From assembly GCA_026389635.1 (NCBI GenBank), contig JAPLHM010000212.1, forward strand, positions 1-5,557: a stretch of 5,557 nucleotides of DNA. Direction: 5' to 3'. The position numbers and the translations under genes are program-made. The notes under the pieces are model-generated. The model saw nothing but the letters and a program-made list of their open reading frames with translations, ran no database searches and was not told the DNA's origin. Positions 1 to 5,557 of this stretch are shown here, one piece after another (positions within the stretch are counted from its first letter, which is position 1; each line of letters opens with the position of its first letter). Source of the stretch: Chloroflexota bacterium. GTDB lineage: Bacteria > Chloroflexota > Dehalococcoidia > GIF9 > UBA5629.

Positions 1-635
1 ACACGGTCCATATATTGCCTGTGCTCGGGTTCATGGGTGACCATGATAATCGTCTGTTTCCTCTCGTCGCACAACTGGCGCAGAAGGTTCATAACAATGC
101 CGGAATTTTTGGTATCCAGGTTGGCGCAGGGCTCATCCGCGAAGAGTATCTTCGATTTATTGACCAGCGCACGGGCTATGGCTACACGCTGCTGCTCCCC
201 TCCCGACATCTGGCTGACGAGGTGTTTGGCGCGTTTGCTCAGTCCCACGGTCTCCATCATCTCCAGCGCCGCCCTGCGGTATTCCCTGGCCGGCGCGCCC
301 AACATCATAAGCGGCAGGCAGACATTCTCCAGGGCATTCAGCTCGGGCAGCAGGGCATACTCCTGGAATACATAGCCCAACTTGTTGAGGCGAAAGCTGG
401 TCTTCTGCATTGATGAGAGGGCCAGAACATCTATACCGTCCACCATTATCTTGCCTGCTGTGGGGTCGTCCAGCAGGGCCAGCATGTGCAGGAGGGTTGA
501 TTTACCTGAGCCGCTGGGTCCCATGATGCCCACAAATTCCCCCTCTTCGATAACCAGGTCGACATCTTTGAGCGCCTCCACCGGCACTTCGCCTCTAAAG
601 GTTTTCCGCAATCCTGCCGCTTCGATAATGCCCAT
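1..635 (-). CDS. ABC transporter ATP-binding protein, LolD/MacB type (3' end cut by the window edge)
   Basis: This is the nucleotide-binding subunit that hydrolyses ATP in the cytoplasm to drive the FtsX/MacB-type permease encoded just upstream. About 211 residues are visible. Motifs in order: Walker A GPSGSGKST at residues 39-47, Q-loop Gln91 in VFQEY, ABC signature MSGGEQQR at 143-150 (the family usually has LSGGQQQR), Walker B ILFADEP at 163-169 with catalytic Glu168, D-loop NLD at 172-174, and H-loop His201 in VTHE. Family members are usually about 220-235 residues, so only a short C-terminal tail is missing and all catalytic elements are present. ATG at 635 is chosen because GGGG (644-647) lies 8 bases upstream and the protein then begins in the normal place before the first beta strand. 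Only 4 bases separate it from the permease stop, so the two are co-transcribed and probably translationally coupled. The substrate cannot be deduced. Family assignment is firm; LolD, MacB and other export subtypes cannot be told apart here. Confidence 0.95.
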   Translation of the reverse strand, partial: MGIIEAAGLRKTFRGEVPVEALKDVDLVIEEGEFVGIMGPSGSGKSTLLHMLALLDDPTAGKIMVDGIDVLALSSMQKTSFRLNKLGYVFQEYALLPELNALENVCLPLMMLGAPAREYRRAALEMMETVGLSKRAKHLVSQMSGGEQQRVAIARALVNKSKILFADEPCANLDTKNSGIVMNLLRQLCDERKQTIIMVTHEPEHRQYMDR

Positions 636-639
636 AGTA

Positions 640-1902
640 TTAACCCCAGATAGCCTTGATGATATTCTGCCGGGTTACCATCCATGACGGGATAAAGCCC
701 GAGATCATACTGACCACTATCATGCTTACAATACCAAAAATCATATCTTGCCTGACCAGCACCAGGCTGACCATGCCGATGGGCATGGGGAGGGGATATT
801 GAATAAAGTACGGTATCAGCAAAGCGTGAATTATTATCTCCCCGGCGAGAATGCCCAGCGAGGCATAGAATGCTGCCTGAAATATATAGGACATAACTAT
901 GATGCGTTCTTTCATGCCGATGGCCTTGAGGATTCCTATCTGCCTGCGGCGGTTGATGGTAGCTATAAAGATAACGATGAAAATGGTAATGCCGGCTACC
1001 AGCAGGCCTATGGTGGTAACAATACCTTTAATGATATCGAAGGTCTGCGTCAACCCGCTGATATAGCCTATGAAATCCATCCAGACGTTGATCTGCTCCT
1101 TCTCGATGCCCATCATTCTCAGGCGGTCGATATAGACTCGCTCGGGCACCGAGCCGTCCGTCTTGATCAGCACTTCTGAGGCCCTGTTGTGGATGCCCAG
1201 CACCGATTCCATCTCCTTCTCTGTCACAAAGACGCTGAGGTCAGCCAGAGGAAAATACGTATTGTAGATGCCCTTAATTTTATAGTCACGCTTGACCCCG
1301 TTGCCGTAGGCTATGGACACCTCATCTCCAACCCGGGCGCCTTTAAGTGAGGATATCTGGAAGCTGGCCCCGTAGCCGCCTGCTATCTCCTTGCCCATGA
1401 TGACCTGGTCGCGGTCGCCCTCCTCCAGGTACCTGCCTGATACCATATAATTCTGCAGGCTGGTGACCTTGACCTCCTCAAGGGGGTTAATGGACTTAAT
1501 ATTCCAGGCTTTCTCCCGCACGTCCAGGTTATCCTTACCCGGGTCGTACCTTATCATCCCGGACTGGGCGTAGCGCGAACTGCTGCTCACCACGCCGGGC
1601 AGTGTATTGATCTTCGTTTTCAACTGCTGAACCTGGTTGACATATTTATCGTCCACAACGGGCAGTATCACGATATTGGAAACATAGTTTTCCTGCGCCT
1701 GCTGGTAGGCCTTGCTGATGGCCCCGTTCATTATGGATGACGTAAAAATGATATTGATAAAGGCCAGGGTGGTGACAAGTATGGTCAGCACCAGGGTGTA
1801 CTTGTTGCCACGTGTGATAGCTTTGAAAACCAGAAAGAAGGCGACCCTCAGGTCGTTGGCCAGGTCTGCAAAATTAAATCTGTTACCGGGGGTAAACTTC
1901 AA
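640..1902 (-). CDS. ABC transporter permease, FtsX/MacB-type
   Basis: This is the membrane subunit of the ABC system whose ATPase follows it. The 420-residue protein has the MacB/LolC topology: a cytoplasmic N-terminus, helix 1 at about 34-57, a large extracytoplasmic MacB_PCD-like domain at about 60-285, and a C-terminal FtsX domain with helices at about 291-316, 335-363 and 386-407. The basic loop at 318-331 (RRRQIGILKAIGMK) is the hallmark coupling segment that contacts the ATPase. The C-terminus PSWMVTRQNIIKAIWG matches the usual end of the family. In this family ATP-driven movement is passed to the external domain for lipoprotein extraction, peptide or drug efflux, or cell-wall hydrolase control. 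Which applies here is unknown, and no HlyD/MacA-type adaptor is visible. The start is TTG at 1902: it has GGAG 9 bases upstream, and a promoter ends just before it. No ATG in the open frame offers an alternative, although CTG at 1911 is in frame. It is the first gene of the operon. Confidence 0.93.
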   Translation of the reverse strand: MKFTPGNRFNFADLANDLRVAFFLVFKAITRGNKYTLVLTILVTTLAFINIIFTSSIMNGAISKAYQQAQENYVSNIVILPVVDDKYVNQVQQLKTKINTLPGVVSSSSRYAQSGMIRYDPGKDNLDVREKAWNIKSINPLEEVKVTSLQNYMVSGRYLEEGDRDQVIMGKEIAGGYGASFQISSLKGARVGDEVSIAYGNGVKRDYKIKGIYNTYFPLADLSVFVTEKEMESVLGIHNRASEVLIKTDGSVPERVYIDRLRMMGIEKEQINVWMDFIGYISGLTQTFDIIKGIVTTIGLLVAGITIFIVIFIATINRRRQIGILKAIGMKERIIVMSYIFQAAFYASLGILAGEIIIHALLIPYFIQYPLPMPIGMVSLVLVRQDMIFGIVSMIVVSMISGFIPSWMVTRQNIIKAIWG

Positions 1903-1911
1903 TTCGATCAG

Positions 1912-1915
1912 CTCC
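1912..1915 (-). promoter_or_regulatory. Ribosome binding site deciding the TTG start of the permease
   Basis: On the minus strand GGAG (within ACGGAG) is followed by 9 bases and then TTG at 1902. The frame is closed by TAA at 1933-1935, and no ATG or GTG occurs between that stop and the TTG. Together with the promoter at 1926-1954 this supports the non-ATG start and implies a very short 5' leader of about 17 bases. Confidence 0.65.
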
Positions 1916-1925
1916 GTTCGCGGTA

Positions 1926-1954
1926 ATGATAATTAGACATCTGCGACAAGTCAA
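1926..1954 (-). promoter_or_regulatory. Sigma70-like promoter of the ABC transporter operon
   Basis: Read on the minus strand: TTGACT (1954-1949), a 17-base spacer, then TATCAT (1931-1926). Each hexamer matches the consensus at 5 of 6 positions and the spacing is optimal. Transcription would start near 1919, leaving just enough room for the GGAG site at 1915-1912 and the TTG start at 1902. This is pattern evidence only, but hexamers, spacing and position agree. Confidence 0.65.
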
Positions 1955-2000
1955 TTTACGCAACCGCGAAGCCCGGGGGCAGTGTATTCACCCAACATAG

Positions 2001-2029
2001 TGGACATGGCTATAGCCATCTACTACAAT
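2001..2029 (+). promoter_or_regulatory. Sigma70-like promoter of the M20 hydrolase gene
   Basis: TGGACA (2001-2006), a 17-base spacer, then TACAAT (2024-2029). Each hexamer is one base off consensus. A start near 2036 would give a leader of about 50 bases before the ribosome site at 2074-2079. It lies back to back with the promoter of the ABC operon, with 46 bases between the two -35 hexamers. A perfect palindrome fills most of the spacer. Confidence 0.65.
2006..2019. promoter_or_regulatory. Perfect 14-bp palindrome, candidate operator
   Basis: ATGGCTATAGCCAT equals its own reverse complement. It starts on the last base of the -35 hexamer and ends 4 bases before the -10 hexamer of the M20 promoter. 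A dimeric repressor bound there would block RNA polymerase. The flanks (TAGT to the left, ACTA to the right) extend the symmetry imperfectly with two unpaired bases. No regulator gene is visible in the window. The palindrome is seen directly; the operator role is inferred. Confidence 0.5.
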
Positions 2030-2073
2030 GAGCCGGATAGTCCATACGTGTTAAAATCCGCTCAGGTTAGCAC

Positions 2074-2079
2074 AGGAGG
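2074..2079 (+). promoter_or_regulatory. Strong ribosome binding site of the M20 hydrolase gene
   Basis: AGGAGG lies 6 bases before the ATG at 2086. This near-perfect Shine-Dalgarno match fixes the start codon and suggests efficient translation. Confidence 0.85.
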
Positions 2080-2085
2080 CATCCC

Positions 2086-3420
2086 ATGAACGGCTCACCT
2101 TCAGATGATCAGGCCGCAATCTATACCCGCCCGGCCGAGATCCTCAAGCACCTGATCCGCCATAATACGGTCAACCCGCCGGGGAATGAGGCTGCGTGCA
2201 TCAACTACATCAAGGGACTGCTGGACTGGGCGGGCGTGCAAAACACCATCGTAGCCGGGGAGCCGTCCCGCCCCAACCTGGTGGCACGCATCCCGGGGCA
2301 GGGTTCCGCGCCACCGCTACTAATGTACGGGCACATAGACGTTGTGACCACTGCCAACCAGAAATGGAGGCTTAACCCCTTCGTCGGGGAGGAACTGGAT
2401 GGATACGTCTGGGGCCGCGGCGCCCTGGATATGAAAGGGGGCATAGCCATGATGCTGGCGGCCATGATGCGCGCCAAATCGGATGGACTGGTCCCAGCCG
2501 GCGATGTACTGCTGGCCGTGCTGAGCGACGAGGAGAACCGCAGCACCTTCGGGGCGGAATACTTAGTGACCAGCCAGACACAGCTCTTCCAGGGCGTTAA
2601 ATACGCCATCGGTGAGTTCGGCGGCTACACGTCACACATACTGAGGCACCGCTTTTACCCCATCATGGTCTCGGAAAAACAGTGCTGCGGCGTGATAGCC
2701 AACCTGCGCGGCAAGGGTGGCCACGGGGCCTGGCCTGAGCGGGGTGGCATTATGGCACGCCTGGGGCGTTTGCTGCAGAGCCTGGAGCGCCGCCTGCCGG
2801 TGCATTTAACTCCCGTTGCCAGGGAACAGGTCCGCTGCACCGCCGAGGGCCTGCCCAGCCCGCTGAAACAGACACTCATGCAACTGCTTATCCCCGCGTT
2901 GACCAATTCAATCCTCGATACCCTGGGCCAACAGTTGCGCATGTTCGACCCTATCCTGCATAACACCGTCGCAGCCACCACCATACACGGAGGTGAAAGT
3001 TTCAACCAGGTCCCCGGCCAGGTTACCCTCGGGCTTGACTGCCGCCTGCTGCCGGGCTTTTCCCCTGATGATATCATCGCCGAACTCAAGGGCCTTACCG
3101 GCGGCGATGTGGAATACGAGGTGTCTCATTTCGGCGGAGGTATGCCGGAACCCGACATGGGCCTTTACGATACGCTGGCGGAGATACTGCAGGAGAGTGA
3201 CCCGGGCAGTACCCCCACACCCATGCTCTTCCCGGCCGTTACGGATGCGCGCCTCTTCGCCAGGCTGGGCATACAGACATACGGCTTCACCCCGCTCAAT
3301 CTGCCGCCGGACATCAACTTCGAACAGCTCTTCCACGCGGCTGATGAGCGCGTCCCAATCAAGGCCCTAACGTTCGGTACCGACGCCATTTACAAGCTGC
3401 TTCAGCGTTTCGGCGAGTGA
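2086..3420 (+). CDS. M20-family zinc metallohydrolase (ArgE/DapE/aminoacylase-1/CPG2-like)
   Basis: This 444-residue, probably cytoplasmic enzyme (no signal peptide or membrane helix) hydrolyses an amide or peptide bond using two zinc ions. All expected residues are present. His83 and Asp85 lie in YGHIDVV; Asp115 (metal bridge) in ALDMKGG; Glu149 (general base) and Glu150 (ligand) in SDEENR; Glu177 (ligand) in GEFGG; and His418 (ligand) in FHAADE. The lid/dimerisation domain runs from about 195 to 315, with His213 in GGHGAWPE (a transition-state residue in the family) and the conserved ESFNQVPG near 304-311. Ligand spacing resembles aminoacylase-1. The third ligand is Glu, which in this family tends to go with acylase or carboxypeptidase rather than aminopeptidase activity. 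Substrate is not determined: N-acyl amino acid, dipeptide or similar. ATG at 2086 is fixed by AGGAGG. The gene has its own promoter, ends in tandem TGA codons and is followed by a terminator, so it is probably monocistronic. Confidence 0.95.
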   Translation: MNGSPSDDQAAIYTRPAEILKHLIRHNTVNPPGNEAACINYIKGLLDWAGVQNTIVAGEPSRPNLVARIPGQGSAPPLLMYGHIDVVTTANQKWRLNPFVGEELDGYVWGRGALDMKGGIAMMLAAMMRAKSDGLVPAGDVLLAVLSDEENRSTFGAEYLVTSQTQLFQGVKYAIGEFGGYTSHILRHRFYPIMVSEKQCCGVIANLRGKGGHGAWPERGGIMARLGRLLQSLERRLPVHLTPVAREQVRCTAEGLPSPLKQTLMQLLIPALTNSILDTLGQQLRMFDPILHNTVAATTIHGGESFNQVPGQVTLGLDCRLLPGFSPDDIIAELKGLTGGDVEYEVSHFGGGMPEPDMGLYDTLAEILQESDPGSTPTPMLFPAVTDARLFARLGIQTYGFTPLNLPPDINFEQLFHAADERVPIKALTFGTDAIYKLLQRFGE

Positions 3421-3431
3421 TGAAACAGATG

Positions 3432-3458
3432 GCCTTATTTAAAGTCAAATAATAAGGC
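3432..3458 (+). other. Hairpin just after the M20 gene, overlapping the terminator stem
   Basis: GCCTTATT (3432-3439) pairs perfectly with AATAAGGC (3451-3458) around an 11-base loop. Its last two bases are also the first two of the terminator stem at 3457-3476, so the full stems cannot form together. It may protect the 3' end of the mRNA or simply be part of a compound terminator. Confidence 0.5.
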
Positions 3459-3483
3459 GGGCCTGAAAGGTCCCGCTTTCTGT
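3457..3483 (+). terminator. Factor-independent terminator of the M20 gene
   Basis: GCGGG (3457-3461) pairs with CCCGC (3472-3476). The stem continues with CCT/AGG around a GAA loop, with one bulged T at 3471, and is followed by TTTCTGT. A G+C-rich stem 36 bases after the stop and a short T-rich tail fit an intrinsic terminator. The T run is imperfect, so efficiency may be modest. Confidence 0.65.
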
Positions 3484-3486
3484 ATT

Positions 3487-3522
3487 ATCCAGGTTAAAGT
3501 CGTTATCCAAATCCAGGTAAAG
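3487..3522. repeat. Short imperfect direct repeat
   Basis: ATCCAGGTTAAAG (3487-3499) recurs as ATCCAGGTAAAG (3511-3522), with one base missing and a 24-base period. There are only two copies. This is probably a local duplication with no assigned role. Confidence 0.4.
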
Positions 3523-3611
3523 GCAAAGTCTATGTCTATAAAATCGTAGGAATTGCCTGTCGCTATTGATAGTACGCTTAACATCTACGACTTGCCTTAT
3601 TATACAGCGTA

Positions 3612-3643
3612 TTGACATGGGGGCGTGGGGGGGGGGGTAGACT
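3612..3643 (+). promoter_or_regulatory. Possible promoter of the sensor gene with an over-long, G-tract spacer
   Basis: TTGACA (3612-3617, perfect -35) is followed by 20 bases, ending in eleven G, and then TAGACT (3638-3643, 4 of 6 matches to -10). Twenty bases is too long for normal sigma70 recognition; loss of about three G would make it 17. An alternative pair is TAGACT (3638-3643) as -35 with TATAAA (3660-3665) as -10 at 16 bases. Neither pair is strong, and the true promoter of the downstream gene is uncertain. Confidence 0.25.
3627..3637. repeat. Homopolymer run of 11 G
   Basis: Eleven consecutive G residues, preceded closely by another run of five G (3619-3623). Such runs are prone to slippage in replication, and their length is also easily misread in sequencing. 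It sits about 160 bases upstream of the sensor start, between promoter-like hexamers. Confidence 0.9.
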
Positions 3644-3718
3644 TCGACGGTAGACATAATATAAAACTCATCCTTAGATTAAGGTATTATTGAACTTGGG
3701 TGGGAGGCAAATGGCAAA

Positions 3719-3811
3719 ATGAGTGCATTGGCGGATATGGCATTGGTAGCGATGATTGTCCCTATGTTTGACGTGATTGTGATTGACGGGGCTTATGACT
3801 GTGAAAACTAA
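3719..3811 (+). CDS. Possible small ORF of 30 codons overlapping the sensor start
   Basis: An ATG at 3719 opens a 30-codon frame that ends in TAA at 3809-3811, overlapping the start of the sensor gene (3795) by 17 bases in another frame. The peptide is largely hydrophobic (it includes MALVAMIVPMFDVIVID) and is not recognised. GGAGG at 3703-3707 is 11 bases upstream, which is far. The same site is 3 bases before another ATG (3711) that reads only three codons and overlaps this start as ATGA. It could be a leader peptide coupled to sensor translation or a chance ORF. Chance is the more likely explanation. Confidence 0.2.
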   Translation: MSALADMALVAMIVPMFDVIVIDGAYDCEN

Positions 3812-5557
3812 GGAAACCGGGGGCAAGCTGTCATTAAGTTTGCTCATACTAATTTTCGTGCTTCTGACTATCGGAATTCTCGTCTCGGGACACTTCTTTT
3901 ATAGTAATTACGCAAATAACCACAGGACACAGGTTGAGAACCAGCTTTCCGCTATTGCAGACCTAAAGGTCGGGGAGATCGTGCAATGGAGAAAGGAGCG
4001 AGTTAGGGACGCTAACCAATTATATAGTAACCCTGTCTTCTCCAGCCTGGTGCAGCGCTATTTTGAGCACCCTGACGACGTAAATGCGCAGGAACAGATA
4101 AGGTCTTGGCTCTTCCAGCGGTATGGTCAGTATTCAAGTATCTTCCTGCTGGACACCCAGGGAATAGGACGGATTAGTGTCCCCGATGCAGCCGAGCCAG
4201 TTCCCCGCCATATACCACAGGATTCTCAGCAGGCTCTGCAATCGGGTAAAGTGACCATCCTGGATTTGCATCGAGATGAAGACAATCAGCAACCCTCCAT
4301 GGCAATTCTCATTCCTATTTTCAAAGAAAAGGATGGCAACCTGCCGCTGGGCGTCGTAGTTATGCGTATTGACCCTTACCAGTATCTCTATCCCCTTATC
4401 AGCCGCTGGCCCACGCCCAGCACGACATCTGAGACACTGATCGTACGAAGGGACGGCAATGATGCACTGTTTCTTAACGAGTTAAGGTTCCAGAAGGACA
4501 CGGCTCTCAAACTGCGTACTTCAATGGAAAATATCAATACACCTGCTGTCCAGGCCGCTCTGGGAAATGAGGGAATTGTAGAAGGGCTTGATTATCGCGG
4601 TGTACCTGTGATAGCCGATGTGCGCGCAATTCCCGATTCTCCCTGGTTCATGGTTGCCCGCATGGACATCTCGGAGGTATTCGCGCCCCTGACACAGATA
4701 CTGTGGCTGGTTATAGCCCTGGTTGGTGCGCTGCTGATTGGAGCTGGCGCAGGTGTGGGGCTGATCTGGAGGCAGCAAAATATTCTCGTTTATAAGCAGC
4801 GAACTGATAGTGCAAAAGCACTAAGTGAGAGCGAGGCACGTTATCAGGCTCTGTTCGAAAATGCCAGCCTGGCGATTTCCGAATCTACATTAGAACGTAA
4901 GTTGCTTTACGTTAATCCCAAGTTCGCCACTATGTTCGGCTATAAATCACCGGAAGAAGTCATGGCTACGGTCAAAGATACTGCTGCCGATCTCTTTGCG
5001 TATCCGCATCAACGTGAGGAAATCGTCCGGTTGAAGCGAGATAATCCGGACTTAAACACATTTGAAATCCCTTACCGCCGTAAAGACGGCAGCACCTTTT
5101 GGGGAAACCTATCCATTCGTATGATAACTGATTCAGACGGTTCTTCATTCCTTGAAAGTTTTATCGAAGATATCACCGAGCGCAAGAAAGCGGAGGAAGC
5201 TTTGCGGGAGAGCGAGGAGCGGTTTCGGGTTGCGCAGGAAATGTCTCCCGATGGATTCACTATTCTGCATCCCTTGCGAAATGAAAAAGGTGAGATTATT
5301 GACTTTACATGGGTTTACGAAAATAAGACAATCGCACGTATTAACGGAACAGATCCGGAAGAAGTAAAAGGCAAGCGGATGCTTGACTTATTTCCAACTC
5401 ATAAAGGCACATCTATATTTGAAGCATATACCTATGTGTCCAATTCTGGAAAGCCACAGATAATAGAAGAAGTATATGTTGGAGAGATCGTTTCAAGGCC
5501 GACATGGTTACGTCTGGTGGTTGTATCGATGGGTGAAGATATTGCAATTCTTGCACA
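3795..5557 (+). CDS. Membrane-bound sensor with Cache-like and tandem PAS domains (3' end cut by the window edge)
   Basis: This is the N-terminal 587 residues of a signal-transduction protein. After a short basic N-terminus comes helix 1 (about 12-36). A periplasmic or extracellular domain follows (about 37-298) with Cache-like features: a long initial helix containing VGEIVQWRKERVRDANQ at 59-75, then strands around IFLLDTQG (116-123), VVVMRID (187-193) and WFMVARMD (284-291). Helix 2 is at about 301-325. A first PAS domain (about 346-460) contains YQALFENA and ends in EDITERKKAEEALRESEERF, the usual PAS-to-PAS linker. A second PAS domain starts near 474 and runs off the window. The protein probably senses an external ligand through the Cache region and passes the signal inward. 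The output (histidine kinase, GGDEF/EAL or other) is not visible. The start is uncertain: ATG 3795 or GTG 3801, the latter with GGGG 9 bases upstream; TTG 3783 is also in frame. Confidence 0.88.
   Translation, partial: MTVKTKETGGKLSLSLLILIFVLLTIGILVSGHFFYSNYANNHRTQVENQLSAIADLKVGEIVQWRKERVRDANQLYSNPVFSSLVQRYFEHPDDVNAQEQIRSWLFQRYGQYSSIFLLDTQGIGRISVPDAAEPVPRHIPQDSQQALQSGKVTILDLHRDEDNQQPSMAILIPIFKEKDGNLPLGVVVMRIDPYQYLYPLISRWPTPSTTSETLIVRRDGNDALFLNELRFQKDTALKLRTSMENINTPAVQAALGNEGIVEGLDYRGVPVIADVRAIPDSPWFMVARMDISEVFAPLTQILWLVIALVGALLIGAGAGVGLIWRQQNILVYKQRTDSAKALSESEARYQALFENASLAISESTLERKLLYVNPKFATMFGYKSPEEVMATVKDTAADLFAYPHQREEIVRLKRDNPDLNTFEIPYRRKDGSTFWGNLSIRMITDSDGSSFLESFIEDITERKKAEEALRESEERFRVAQEMSPDGFTILHPLRNEKGEIIDFTWVYENKTIARINGTDPEEVKGKRMLDLFPTHKGTSIFEAYTYVSNSGKPQIIEEVYVGEIVSRPTWLRLVVVSMGEDIAILA

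Larger units (their letters stand above)
3484..3794. other. Intergenic region without a convincing gene
   Basis: About 310 bases between the terminator and the sensor gene. A minus-strand frame across 3445-3657 would encode 70 residues, but it runs into the terminator, includes the G/C homopolymer and resembles nothing known, so it is not called. The region holds an imperfect direct repeat (3487-3522), an 11-G run (3627-3637), promoter-like hexamers and a possible 30-codon ORF near the sensor start. I see no tRNA and recognise no riboswitch or mobile element. Confidence 0.6.

Noticed and set aside
15..687. Plus-strand ORFs opposite the ABC ATPase
   Set aside because: The minus strand encodes an ATPase with every expected motif in order, so the opposite frames are shadows.
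748..1179. Plus-strand ORF of 143 codons opposite the permease
   Set aside because: It lies antisense to the FtsX domain coding region; its His/Asp/Tyr-rich composition has no known match.
1926..1954. Weak dyads (for example TAAT/ATTA) overlapping the ABC operon promoter as an operator
   Set aside because: The arms are only four bases and imperfect beyond that, which is expected by chance in A+T-rich promoter DNA.
2205..3389. Several minus-strand ORFs of 70-144 codons inside the M20 gene
   Set aside because: They are antisense shadows of a strongly conserved coding sequence. They are Arg/Ser/Pro-rich and show no recognisable domain.
3445..3657. Minus-strand ORF of 70 codons after the M20 gene
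   Set aside because: It ends inside the terminator hairpin, includes the G/C homopolymer and a low-complexity Asp/Leu/Asn stretch caused by a small DNA repeat, and resembles no known protein.
3783..3813. TTGACG as a promoter -35 directly at the sensor start
   Set aside because: No acceptable -10 follows at 16-18 bases, and the transcript would begin inside the coding region.
4521..5367. Short ORFs on both strands inside the sensor gene
   Set aside because: They overlap the Cache and PAS coding frame, which is open throughout and matches known domains.

Overview
The window reads as bacterial DNA of moderate G+C with compact gene spacing, good Shine-Dalgarno sites and sigma70-like promoters. 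No gene allows a firm taxonomic call. An environmental, possibly Chloroflexota-like, bacterium is only a guess from the overall flavour of the proteins. No rRNA, tRNA, CRISPR array, insertion sequence or phage gene is visible.

Layout: positions 1-1902 (minus strand) hold a two-gene ABC transporter operon. A MacB/FtsX-type four-helix permease (640-1902, TTG start) is followed after 4 bases by its LolD/MacB-type ATPase (635 down to the window edge, about 211 codons seen). A 183-base divergent intergenic region (1903-2085) separates this operon from a plus-strand M20-family zinc hydrolase (2086-3420, complete, orphan). This gap holds two well-formed, back-to-back promoter-like sequences, each with a 17-base spacer. 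The one facing the M20 gene has a perfect 14-bp palindrome inside its spacer, a classic position for a repressor operator.

The M20 gene ends in a double stop followed by a hairpin pair that looks like a factor-independent terminator. Positions 3484-3794 are mostly non-coding. This stretch holds a run of eleven G and a possible 30-codon ORF that overlaps the start of the next gene. The G run separates a perfect -35 hexamer from a weak -10 by 20 bases, so a phase-variable promoter is possible. From 3795 to the window end runs the 5' part of a membrane-bound sensor (587 codons seen): one N-terminal helix, a periplasmic/extracellular Cache-like region, a second helix, and two PAS domains. Its output domain (kinase, GGDEF or other) lies outside the window.

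How the parts relate: the permease and ATPase surely work together as one mechanotransmission/export-type ABC system of unknown substrate. The M20 enzyme and the sensor are separate transcription units. Nothing in the sequence links them to the transporter, apart from the shared divergent regulatory region between the permease and M20 genes. I see no convincing undescribed multi-gene system here. The best leads are the regulatory sequences at 2001-2029 and 3612-3643.
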